A stretch of 64,000 bases of DNA from positions 3,472,001 to 3,536,000 of the forward strand of contig CM060187.1 of NCBI GenBank assembly GCA_030549335.1. The letters run 5' to 3'. Source of the DNA: Pontederia crassipes (taxonomy: Eukaryota; Streptophyta; Magnoliopsida; Commelinales; Pontederiaceae). The position numbers were made by a program, and so were the translations under genes. Each line of letters opens with the position of its first letter. Within the stretch, counting starts at the first letter, position 1. Shown here one piece after another: positions 37,551-48,135 of this stretch. The notes beneath the pieces are model-generated. The model saw only the letters and a list, made by a program, of their open reading frames with translations, had not been told where the DNA came from and did not search any database.

Positions 37551-39787
37551 TGTAACGCCTTCAAAATTAGTCCTCATGTCACGCAGTTAGACTGACCAAG
37601 GGAGCGCTACATTGTTTACGACAATTTTGACTTTGACTGGTTTATGACACACGTGACAATAGAAATGATAAAAAAATAACAATTAAAGTAGAATGTGGAA
37701 GAAATATCATTGAAATCAAAGGATATCACATGACATGACATAATTCAAGAAAATAAGGAAATGCAGATAATTCTAATAGTTTTAGGAAATATCAACAAGT
37801 GCATGGCTAAAAAGAGAAATTCGAGTAGCTCATATATATACAAGTCAGATAATTAAAAATGCAGAATTAAAAGGCGGGAAGCGGTGGTTCTGTTGCAAGT
37901 CATGCGCTGTCATCCTGAAGCTCTGCATTTTCCACTTCCTCCCTAAATAGAATTTTCACCTGCAAAATCCCAAAACGGGGGCATGTAATGTCCGTGATTT
38001 AACGCCTAGTACACATAGATTTATAGATGATGAAATGATAATCTGATGAAATCTATATCGATAAATGATAATCAATGACCAGCTACTTTAATCCTTAGTT
38101 CCAATACCTTGATATCTGTAGTCTATGGATCATACATATGTAGTTTTGTACTTTATCATGTACTTTAACAATGTCTTATACAATATCATACTCTATTATT
38201 CATTACCATGCTCTGTTATGTTCGGTATAGTACTATGCATTTTACATTACTAAGAGGTCATTGGTGTTTGTTATCCTATACGAGCTCGGCTTTAATTAAG
38301 TGGGAAGAGGTGTTCCTTTATCATGTGTTACCAGAATGCCCATGAAATGGAAGGTGTATGCTCAAGCATACCCTTTTCGAAATACATGAGGGAGATAACT
38401 TGCACCCCAAGAACAGTGGTCATTGTGGACCTATAGGTTCACTGTCTCCTCAACTGAGCTACTTGTCCCTCTGGCATAAAATAATATAATACATATATGC
38501 CCCCGTGGAGGAATAGTGCGTCAATACGTCACCCTTATTCGGAAGCACAGGTGGGAGAGCGCCTGTGGTCCAGGAACAGTGATGGTTAGCACCAGTAGGT
38601 GTATTATCTCCTCAGCACAACTACCTGCCCTTCACTATACAATACTCTGATCTCTACACTGAATAACACATAGCTATCCCATTCTTTTATCTTTACATTA
38701 CTTATCTTCTTTAACATGTGTGAGTTTGCAATCAACATTCAAAGAGAAGTAAAATCTAATCCCCTCTCTGCAGAAAGGTCAGTTACTTGCTTTACTATAT
38801 TGGACATGACCACTCAAGGGCATTTTAGTCATTTCACACTAGGGTTTGTGACACTTCTGTTCTGAACCGGTCGATCATTCCTGTGGAACTGGTTGATCGA
38901 TATCATTGGATTGGTCGACTGCTTCTTCTCACGCCGAGCCGATCGATCGAATTTAAAATTAGTCGGTCGGTCGTCGTGTGCACAGGATCGGTCGATCGGC
39001 TCTCGAAGATCGGTCGACCGGCTCTCGAAGATCGGTCGACCGACCTTGCGTGAATGGCTTCGGCTGTCCCTGCCTGATCGATTGACCGATCGCATGGGTC
39101 GGTCGATCGGCAATCCGATCAACAGCTGTCGTCGGACTTCTGCCGGATCGGTCGGCCGATTAATTAGGATCGGTCGACCGTTTCTTCGCACGAACGGAGC
39201 GGTCAGAAATTTCATTTTCGACCAACCTTCGGTCGTTAAATCATGATGCAATTAATATGAAAAATTTTCCTACATATCTCACTATCGTAATTGAATCAAA
39301 ATACGCGACATTCGATTTACATTTCTTCATCTAGAAATTTTATACGTCTACGGTATTTTTTCTGAACAAATTCCGTTCGCTGGAGCTGCTGTCGACGGTC
39401 TACTTGTCTCCGGTCGTCCTTGGTTGGTGGAAACGTATGCCCGGCCTTCACGAATGCATCGAGGTTGCTATTGTGCGTCAAGTTACATCGGTTCGCTCGT
39501 GCTCTGCTCGATTCATCGCTGGCTGCTGTTTGTCCGCCAATCGCCGGGAAAAGAAGGGGGAAGAGGGGTGGCTGTGAGGGGAGTCCAAAAGACGAGCAAG
39601 AGTCATCCTCACTCTCTTATACAGTCTCTGTCACACTTCACTCCTTGGAAGAGTTCGTGGCCAGGAATTGGGGGAGGGGAGAGGTGTTGTGGGGGAAGTG
39701 GGGGAAGAGGGAGGGGCTCGTCCCTCTTTTTTTTTCTGACTTTTGCATTTTAAGTTTAAAATAGAGGGGGAGATGAGAGTCATTACA
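37551..39787 (+). mobile_element. 2.2-kb solo LTR (gypsy Tekay/Del-like), plus strand
   Basis: It starts TGTAACGCC and ends GAGTCATTACA, with perfect TSDs TGTGA at 37546-37550 and 39788-39792. The TGTAAC start, large size and the GGGCATTTTAGTCATTTCAC block agree with long chromovirus LTRs. There is no internal region, so it is a solo LTR. The right third (39370-39770) is G-rich with open frames on the + strand that look like LTR sequence, not genes. Confidence 0.85.
38860..39240. repeat. Cluster of GGTCGACC/CGATCGGTCGA palindromes
   Basis: More than ten copies of GATCGGTCGACCGG-type words, including a direct repeat of GCTCTCGAAGATCGGTCGAC at about 38998-39038, inside the solo LTR. A similar cluster (CGGTCGACCG) lies at 6330-6555 in a different solo LTR. 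The open frames on both strands across this block are by-products of the repeat. Confidence 0.85.
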
Positions 39788-39792
39788 TGTGA

Positions 39793-42324
39793 AGACTGCA
39801 CAACATGCATATTCTCCATCATCTTATTGTATATGTTATAAATGGAAATAAATTCCTACTGCGGGGAAAAGGAATCCTTATGATAATAGGAAATTCCAGA
39901 GACTATTTTATCTATAGATTCTATACATTGCATACTCGTGCATCTTATCAAATTAGAAAATATATTTTCACTTGGTACATCTTCAAAGTTATCTTCACAT
40001 TTCACCCTCATGATAAAAAAAATTAGAATTAATTATGCAAACTTAAAGTTGATTGACTCATATAATTAATGGAATAACTTCAATAGCCCATCTGACGAGC
40101 CCCTTTGACGATCGTTGCCCCGCCCTCTACGATCGCCGCCCCTCGACAAACCAATTCCCCCCATCGATAGTCGAGATATAGAGAGAAAGAGCAACCTTCG
40201 ACATCTCCTATGGATGGCGGGGGTGGGTAGGTGGGTGGAAGGGGTGCTTCGCGAGAAAGAGAGGGGAGGATGGGGAAGGTGCTTGGAGGGGAGGAGGAGG
40301 TTGTAGTGTGTCGGCGACGATCGGAGGGCGGAAGAGGTCAGAGATCGGCGACGATTGGCGAGGAGGATGAGAAGGTAATCGGTGGAGATTAGAGAGGAGG
40401 ATGAGGTGATCGGTGGCGACCACACACAAGAGAGAAAAAGAGAAATTCAAATAATATGGTCCGTAAATGTAAAATGATCGGCTTAGATTGAGGCACTCCA
40501 CAATGTTTCGTCCAATGAGTGTTACATCCTCATTAATTTCATATATATATATATATATATATATAACATGTAGTTGTATAATATATTATAGATTAATTTA
40601 TAATTTATATATGATTATAAAATAAAATCTTAAGAAATTCAAAATAAGAAGTTTAGACTACATCTATGGTAGCAGAAGTCAGAATTCTTGTTAAGAAGAA
40701 CAAGAGCGGTGTAAGTGAAATCGTGAAAGTCACACTTTAATTTTTTTTCTTAAAAGCCAACATATTTTTAAATTTTAACTTAATGTTACATTTTATTTTA
40801 TTTTATTTATTTATCATTGATTATAATAGATTCATGGTCCTCGTTTTATAAGCAAATATCAGTTCATTTACTTTTCTAAAACATTTTTATCATATAGTGT
40901 CTAATTACTTTGTCATTTGTTGGCCACAGAAAAATCTGAAACTTATACTTAAAAAACAATAACGTTAACCAGTGATAAACCTTTTCTTGTTTTATATGAA
41001 TTTGAACCATATAATAATTGCACTGCACAACTAATATTAACTATGTGTCTTTTTTTTTCATCGATTAATAGGGAGATAATCAATTCTAAATATCTAAAAC
41101 CAACAGTTTTTTCTGTTCAAAATATTATATTTTTCACTCCTAAATTATACCACATTTCACGTTATATATTCCGTAAAATTCAATATTATTCATTTATCTG
41201 CTGTCAACTTTTCAAATACCTGTTACTTAACCCCAAATTAGTAGGATATATTACTTTCAACTATGCTTTTATCTCTTCACCGTTACCAAATTTTATACAT
41301 TTAATTTTTAAAAAAATCAAATCAAATGAGACTATGATAAAGATAAAGTTAGATTGGGGTCCCATTGAGTTCCTGATTTTTTTTTAAAAAAAATTTGAAA
41401 ATTAAATGTCTACAACTTTACAAAAACGAAATAAAGAAGCAAATGAAATGCAAGGTTAAAATTAGATATATTTTAGACATTGGGTGTTAAATGGAAGTGT
41501 TTAGAAAGTTGAGAAAAAAGTAAGTGAATAATATTAACATTTAGGGGATAAAGTAAAAATATGGTATAATTTAGGGATGAAAATTGAAAATAACTCAATA
41601 AAAAATTAATAGACACGAATATGCTATATTTTAATATTATATATATTTTATAATCTTGTATGTTGTAATGAAAGGGAAAGAAAGAATTTTTGCTGTCAAT
41701 GCCAAAAAAAGTCCAGGAACTCAATCAATCAAGGTCTACCAAGTCTTCTATGAATTGATTGGAGTTTTGCCTCAAATTTCAAAAGAACGAGAACTCGAAT
41801 AATTTAAATTTATATATAGAAAAAAATCCAAAAGCGTGACTGCGTAAGCATCGATGGCGACTTCAAACACAAACTACCGAGAATATAAAAATTTAATAAT
41901 ATCTAGAATTTGATTTAATATGAATACTAATAAATTTACTACAAAACTAACCCATCCAACCTCTCTTTCTCTATATATTATTTATTTCTATTATATATAT
42001 ATATATATATATTAGGAAATTTCCTACAAATAATATATGTACTAAGAATTTTGATTCCTCTCTATAACAAATCAAATTATTTAGTTAAGTCCTAAAAAAT
42101 TGTTACATTTATCTTACTCTATATTTTAAAGTTAGTTACTATATATATAATGTTAAATATTATATTATTTTATCATAAATTTCAACTTCGTAGACGAATA
42201 TGAAAATATGGAAGGAAAAAATGTGTGGTGTTTAATAAAAAATATATTTTTAAATTAAAATAGTGTTTTAATATGTGTTGATTATAGAGAAATTGATATA
42301 ATTGTACACTTTTGTCACTCCTGT

Positions 42325-42325
<1 letters not shown>
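39793..42325. other. Intergenic, mostly AT-rich
   Basis: A GC-rich purine-rich island at about 40085-40445 has overlapping open frames but no recognisable protein. (AT)n occurs at 40543-40563 and 41990-42012. The remainder is AT-rich with inverted-repeat material (see 41120-41720). Confidence 0.45.
41120..41720. mobile_element. AT-rich inverted-repeat element(s)
   Basis: Left arm ACTCCTAAATTATACCACAT (about 41135) pairs with TATGGTATAATTTAGGGATG (about 41560). An outer or second pair is GAGTTCCTGATTTTTTTTT (about 41369) against AAAAAAAGTCCAGGAACTC (about 41704-41722). The layout suggests one MULE-like and one overlapping MITE. The ends are not resolved. Confidence 0.45.
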
Positions 42326-42368
<43 letters not shown>

Positions 42369-42375
42369 GTATATA

Positions 42376-42680
42376 GTTTAAGTAGGGTGCAACCGAAATA
42401 ATCGGTTGCATCCTATTACCAAAGCATCTTGCACGTCCGATATCCTGTTACCAAAGCATCTTGCACGTCCAATCTTCTTTCCCATCGCTGGACGACCAAG
42501 ATGATGGCGCTGCTGAACCGGCACTTAAATCTTTTTTTTTTGGTTTTTTCTTGAGATTTCTGGTTCAGCCCCACACCTCAAACCCTCCAATCCAAAAATT
42601 GGGTTTCAGCGCCTTCGAAAGAACCTCTCTCCAAAAAAATTTGGTCAGCGCCTCCGAAAAGCCCCTACAAAAAAATTTGC
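42376..42680 (+). repeat. MULE left TIR
   Basis: It contains a near-terminal perfect hairpin GCAACCGA-AATAA-TCGGTTGC, a ~30-bp internal tandem duplication (ACCAAAGCATCTTGCACGTC twice) absent from the right TIR, and a long stretch matching 47670-47940 in reverse complement. A CT run follows at 42726-42749. Confidence 0.85.
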
Positions 42681-43273
42681 CCGGCGATCTCCAGGACAGA
42701 TAGGGCAACAAATAGGTGTCTCATCTCTTCTCTCTCTCTCTCTCTCTCTTTTGTGTGTGTGCAGGCGTTCGATCTGGTTCATGGTATTCCATCTGCAGGC
42801 GTCCTTTCTCTCTCTTTTGTATGTATTTAATGGTAAATATGAAGAGTTAATAGTTAGGAGACAGATGGATGTGGAGTGTGTAATGAAGACATCCATACAT
42901 GAACTCGTGTCCATTATCTGCATGTGGTCATAAGTTATTACCGTGTTGGATATGCAATCTAGTGGTTGCAGACAATTCATGTAACCTTTCACCTTTTAAT
43001 TCGAATTTTATATTATTTAACTACAAATACAATAAATCTATTTCTCATCCTCTGAACCTAATAGATGTCGCAAGTACATTAAATAATTTATATCTTAGAT
43101 CTCTTAGTTGTGCTCCCAGATATCACTAACATATGCTTCATCTTTGATTGATTGCCTTTTCTTATATTATTATCATTCAAGTGTGGATTGTATTAACCTT
43201 ATTTATAAGTTCTTGCATACCTAGGTGGTTGTATTATTTTTTTATAAGTTCATCCAAATCTTGCAAATTATTA

Positions 43274-45340
43274 ATGTCATCCAATTTGATGAACAACGTG
43301 AACATTCATGAGACATTACATCAAGATCAATATATATTGAACTCAGTCAACATACAACAAAGGTATATATTACTTTTTTGCTACAGATTTTGATGTCATG
43401 CACGAACTCATCAAATTTTTTATTCCTGTAGCATTGTGCAAGATGTGGGAACAAATGATAACGCAGAATTGGAAGTTGTAGGTCAGTAAGAACAAATTAA
43501 TGGCTTAGTCATACCATACATTGGAATGACATTTGATTCAGAAAAAGCTGGATATGATTTTTATAATTGTTATGCTAGATGTATTGGTTTTTCTGTACGG
43601 AAGTATGTTTCTTATAAGGCAGATGAGGGTAGAAAATTTTCAAGTAGGATGCTTGTTTGTTCAAAAACAAGGACGTAAAGACATTAAGCTCAGTGTTGGG
43701 AAAGAAATGAAGCGACGAAGAGAGACACGAAATGAGTGTGGCGCACATCTATTTATTGGTGAAAGAAATGATGGAAAGTGGGTTGTAAAACGATTTAAGA
43801 AAGAGCATAATCATTCTTTAGCAACACCTTCTAAAGTATTGAAAATGCGTTCACATTTTTCGTTATCTGAAACTTCAAAGGGTGTTATTAATAAATTACA
43901 TGATGCTGGTATTGGTCCATCATTGCTAGAGTTATTAAGTATTCTGGTGAACCAGCAATTACAAGTCAAGAATGTATGAATCATTTGAAAGAAACAAGAA
44001 AGAATAATGTCAGAAATGAATGCATGGGTGTAGTTACATATTTCAAAAATAAGTAGAAGAATGACTATGAGTTCTTTTTTAGATTGCAGAAGGATGAAAC
44101 AAACACTGTAATGGGCAATGCGATTCGCAAAGTATTCCAAGCACAAAACATCGATTTTGCATTTGGCACATTAAAAAGAATGCACTGATTAACACAAAAA
44201 AATTGTGTGGCAAAGGTAACTTCATGAAAGACTTTAAGGACTGGATACACATGTCAAATATTGAGGAATTTGAGAAGAGATGGACTGAATTGAATCAAGC
44301 TTATGCTATACCAAATGATCATTGGATTGAACATATGTATAATAAGCGATATTATTGGGTTCCAGTCTACTTGAATGATATCTTTTTTGCAGGAATGTCT
44401 TCTTCACAGAGATAAGAAAGCATGAATTCTTTCTTTGATGGTTATGTCAATTCAAATACTTCGTTAACTGATTTTGTGTTTCAGTATGATGAAGCCCTTC
44501 GTTCGCATCGTGAAGCCGAAGAACGCGAAGATTTTAGAAACTTAAACTCTACTGCTTCTTTAATTTCAAGATACCTTTTGGAAATTCATGCGGGCAAGGT
44601 ATATACACAAAGTGTGTTTGCTCTTTTTCAAAAAGAGTTCAGACAAATTAACGATTTTCTTACTGAGAAAATTTTGAAGGATGATAATCAAGTAGTTTAT
44701 TCTATGTATTTGATGGGAAAAGAAGATCAAAGGCGAAATATTGTAGTATATAGCGATCAAGGTAATATTCAGATGAGATGCTCATGTAAAAAATTTGAGC
44801 AAGAAGGTATATTTTGTGTTCATATTTTGAATATCCTTAATAAAAAGAGGATTACATGTTTACCCAAGCATTATATACTTCGCCTTTGGACAATGGATTC
44901 TCGATATTCAAAAGCACTTACAATTGAAGACAATGCCAGTATGTCTACAAGTGACCCTCGTGTTATAACTCCTATTCAGAAATTCATATGGCGAACAAAT
45001 ATGTCCAAAGTTAATGATTTTGCCCTGCGTTTTCCCGAGTGTTTGCAGTTAGTTGTTTCGATTATGAGAGAACTTATTGAACATTTTGAAAATATGAATG
45101 TCACAAATCAATTAGTTTCACCTGATATTGTTGCACTATCAAGCCAAATTTCAGAAGAAATGGATGTTATTATTCATGATCCAGCATTTGTCAAAGCTAA
45201 AGGTAGACCAAAGAGAAATCAAAGGCTTAAATCAGGTGTCAAAATTTGCGCTTCATAAGGTGAGCGTAAGAAGTGGATATGTGGTGAATGTGAGAAGGAA
45301 GGTCATTATAGATCTACATATCTACGAAAGGTAAAATAAG
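43274..45340 (+). pseudogene. FAR1/FHY3-like MULE transposase, internally deleted
   Basis: Start near ATG 43274; a short first exon is probably spliced to 43432. FAR1 DNA-binding domain: IGMTFDSEKAGYDFYNCYAR ... RRETRNECGAHLFIG ... KWVVKRFKKEHNHSL (about 43510-43830), with a frameshift near 43660. The MULE catalytic domain is nearly all missing: the sequence jumps near 44090-44110 to its C-terminal end (HRFCIWHIKKNALINTKKLC), removing the segment that should hold the first two catalytic Asp residues. The downstream part is long and open: 44203-45258 includes SQRSESMNSFFDGYVNSNTS-like sequence and a SWIM zinc finger, RCSCKKFEQEGIFCVHIL. A CGECEKEGHYRST knuckle follows after a frameshift. It encodes no active transposase. 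Confidence 0.85.
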
Positions 45341-45466
45341 ACTTTATTCAATTATTTTTAGTAATGCCCTTTTTCATTATTATTATTTTTACTATTGGCC
45401 ATTTATTAAATTATTATTGCTATACATCAATGAAAGCAAAAAAAAGAAAGGGAAAAGGATGATAAT

Positions 45467-45522
45467 GAAGAAGAAGAAGAAGAAGAAGAAGAAGAAGAAG
45501 AAGAAGAAGAAGAAGAAGAAAA
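45467..45522 (+). repeat. (GAA)n microsatellite
   Basis: About 18 GAA units just after the transposase remnant, yielding a spurious poly-Lys frame. Confidence 0.97.
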
Positions 45523-46319
45523 TGATAGAGATGACAATAATGATATATGAAGGTAACTTCCATTTCCATTTTAATTGGTTTTATACCCATTTAGGTTGAT
45601 TAGCTTCCATCTGTTTACTATTGCAGTGGACTAGGCTGAGAAATGTGGTGCTGTGAAAGGGAAATGTTGTGCTGTCATTACAATGAACAATGTCCAATAT
45701 GAATTTTTTTCATAGCATTGAACCTTTTGTACTATTTTCTCAATGTCATAGATGGAGGAAACAACTGTTTCAGGATTCATATGGCATTGCATAGTTTGAA
45801 GTTTGAAGCATTGTAACACAATTTCTATGTAGATATATTTTACTCTTCTGGTGTGTGAAGGATTCATATGGCATTGCATAAGTTTCAGAAGTGATGTTAC
45901 ATTTAATGCCTTGTTCTCTCAATTATTGACCTGTCAAGATTGAACTCTCAATTTTCTGCTATTTTCCCAGTCACCTGAGCTATGGGCATGCGGCTGGCAC
46001 ATTAAACAGTCATCCGAGCTAGAAGCCTGTGAGTGTGGCATAGATGACATTTGATTTAGGGCATATCTCTTAACATTTCAAGCTCTAATCTTTCTTGAAT
46101 ATTTGGCTATTTTCGTATTCAGTTTTAAAAGTGCAAGCACAATGTTCTTATTTGCCATTATATTTGGTAAACAATACACTCATTTTTCCCATGCATAGAG
46201 TTAGATAGCAAGATGATAATTGAGTATATTACATCTCATTATCTTAACATACTACTAAAGAAAATACAAAAGGATAGCAAATACATAGCTTGGCATAATG
46301 TTTCTACTCATATGGTAGA

Positions 46320-46739
46320 CTATTTGTGAAGATACAATATCATAAAAAACATACAAGCTATTATGAATTTATACATTCTACATTTTCTTTTTTCAGCTTC
46401 AATGGATTCTTTGAACTTCACTCGTGCATCTTCAACATCACAATCAGAAAGTTTAATCTGTCTTAATAACCCATTGATGAGGTTTCTATATCGAGGCTCG
46501 ATAGGTTCATCCAATCAGCAAAAAAATTGACAAGCACTCCCTCTCTGAAAAATAAAAGTTCAAATAACGAGCTCTATACATAAAATTCAGAATATATTTG
46601 AATGATAGATTAGAAAATTGCTCACTTGATAATTCCTACAACCATAGAATCTTCGACCTGGATTGTTCATAGTCCAAGATGTCGTAACGACGACATCTTC
46701 TTGACAATCACATTTTGGTAGCAAACTAATTTTCGCCAT
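46320..46739 (-). pseudogene. GRF zinc-finger protein, one nonsense change
   Basis: Structure complement(join(46320..46544, 46626..46739)), 339 nt. An 81-bp intron with GTGAGC donor and TTTTCAG acceptor is in phase 0. Exon 1 encodes KCDC and TMNNPGRRFYGCRNYQ; exon 2 GSACQFFC-stop-LDEP. This is a GRF-type zinc finger (CxC...GC...C) with the expected Trp of the FFxWxDEP end replaced by TGA. Then come a charged helical stretch (DVEDARVKFKESIEAEKRKC) and a C-terminal hydrophobic segment (FIIACMFFMILYL) that should anchor it in a membrane. Apart from the TGA the gene is intact, about 112 residues. It lies inside the MULE, opposite and downstream of the transposase. Its role is unknown. Confidence 0.75.
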
Positions 46740-47119
46740 TACTAAAAAAAAAACTAAATAAACAAATATGATAGCATAAGACATTTCATAGAGCTTTTAT
46801 ACAGACACAAATAAAAAAATCAATTGCTTTCATAAATATCTTATTTGTTATATCTTACATGTATTTGATTTTCATTATATGTTTTATGCCTTGGTGCATG
46901 GTTAGAACATGGTGAGAGGGCTGGGGGATTTTATGATTGCAATCAATATGAAGCAGCAAGGAAGAAGGGGTATGCTTGTGTGATCCTTACCCAGGTAAAT
47001 TGAAAGAATTTAAAAAGTTCCTGATCACTTTTTCTTTACCAATAAATCTTGGGTGATGAATTTGAAAGGAGAAGTTAATATGAATTTTTCTACTCATTGA
47101 TTGGAATGCGAGAGCTTAG

Positions 47120-47600
47120 AGGGAGAGGTAGGGAGAGGCATCATTACACATTCCATAGATACACCTAATAACAAGAGCAAGATTGGGAGGGAGGGGGAGA
47201 GAGAAAGAGGGAGAAGGGAGGGAGAGGCTTCATTCCAGATTCCATAAACTCTACACAATCCACTAATGAGAGTTGATCTCGATAGAGGGAGAGGGAGGGA
47301 GAGGCTTCATATGAGAGCAAGATCTGGAGGGAGAGAGGGAGGGGGAGAGAGAAAGAGGGAAGGAGGAAGAGAGAGAGAGAGAGGGAGAAGGGGCTTCATT
47401 TCACTAGTGAGTGTTGATCCAGAGAGAGGGAGGAGGGAGAGACTGCCTGTTCAGTGACCTTGCTCCCAGAGATCGCGAGCGGCTTGAACACTACCGGGGA
47501 GAGAGAAGACACCTGCAGATCGAACACCATAAACTAGATGGAGAAAGATCAAACACCATGAACTAGATGGAGGGAGAGAGAGAGAGAGAGGAGATAAGAC
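47120..47600 (+). repeat. Polypurine (GAGGGAGA)n tract in the MULE
   Basis: About 480 bp with long purine-only runs (GGGAGGGAGGGGGAGAGAGA-like) and a repeated GAGAGGCTTCAT word at 47224, 47298 and 47390. No coding potential. Confidence 0.85.
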
Positions 47601-47939
47601 ACCTATTCGTTGCCCTCTTTGTCTTGGAGATCGTCGGAGAGAGGAGGGAGAGGACGCACTGACGACGTGATGAGGGGTTTTTTTGGAGGGGCTTTTCGGA
47701 GGCGCCAGCCAAATTTTTTGAGGAGAGTGGTTCTTTCAAAGGCACTGAAATCCAATTTTTGGATTGGAGGGTTTGAGGTGTGGGGTTGAACTGGAAATCT
47801 CAAGAAAAAACCAAAAAAAAAAAGATTTAAGTGCCGGTTCAGCAGCGCCATCATATCCACCGATGGGAAAGAAGATCGGATGCGCAAGATGCTTTGGTAA
47901 TAGGATGCAACCAATTATTTCGGTTGCACCCTACTTAAC

Positions 47940-47942
<3 letters not shown>

Positions 47943-47984
<42 letters not shown>

Positions 47985-48135
47985 ATTTAATCGATGCTGA
48001 GCGTATTTGGATTGTTGATCAGCATATTAATGGTTCAGATAAATAACATATTTAATCATCTATCATTTAAATCGTCAGATGCGATCAACACTGAGTGCTC
48101 ATGAGGTGAATTAAATCTATACAATAATATATATA
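47943..48135. mobile_element. AT microsatellite and small TIR element (Micron-like)
   Basis: (AT)19 at 47943-47980 is followed by a ~145-bp segment that starts GGATTTAATCGATGCTGAG and ends TCATGAGGTGAATTAAATCT (imperfect inverted ends), then AATATATATA. Its centre ATTTAATCATCTATCATTTA resembles the MITE copies at 50200 and 54560. Small elements bounded by TA microsatellites recall the Micron family known from rice; the identity is an inference. Confidence 0.45.

Larger units (their letters stand above)
42376..47940 (+). mobile_element. FAR1-type MULE with antisense GRF gene, in (AT)n
   Basis: A 5.6-kb element with ~300-bp TIRs: left 42376-42680, right 47670-47940. Both start G(T/G)TTAAGTAGGGTGCAACC and share the blocks CCTATTACCAAAGCATCTTG and TGATGGCGCTGCTGAACCGG. 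Inside lie a FAR1/FHY3-like transposase remnant (+) and a GRF zinc-finger gene (-). Both ends lie directly in AT microsatellites (42329-42361 and 47943-47980), so a 9-bp TSD would be hidden in the repeat. The coding regions are damaged, so it is not autonomous. Confidence 0.85.

Noticed and set aside
38829-39251. 140-codon minus-strand and 117-codon plus-strand frames rich in Arg/Asp/Ser
   Set aside because: Both are translations of GATCGGTCGACC repeats within the solo LTR.
39420-39764. Overlapping 114- and 109-codon frames
   Set aside because: Fall inside the TSD-defined solo LTR; no domain recognised.
43274-45340. Domesticated FAR1/FHY3 transcription factor gene
   Set aside because: Lies between MULE TIRs, has stops and frameshifts and lacks most of the MULE domain; an element-borne pseudogene fits better.
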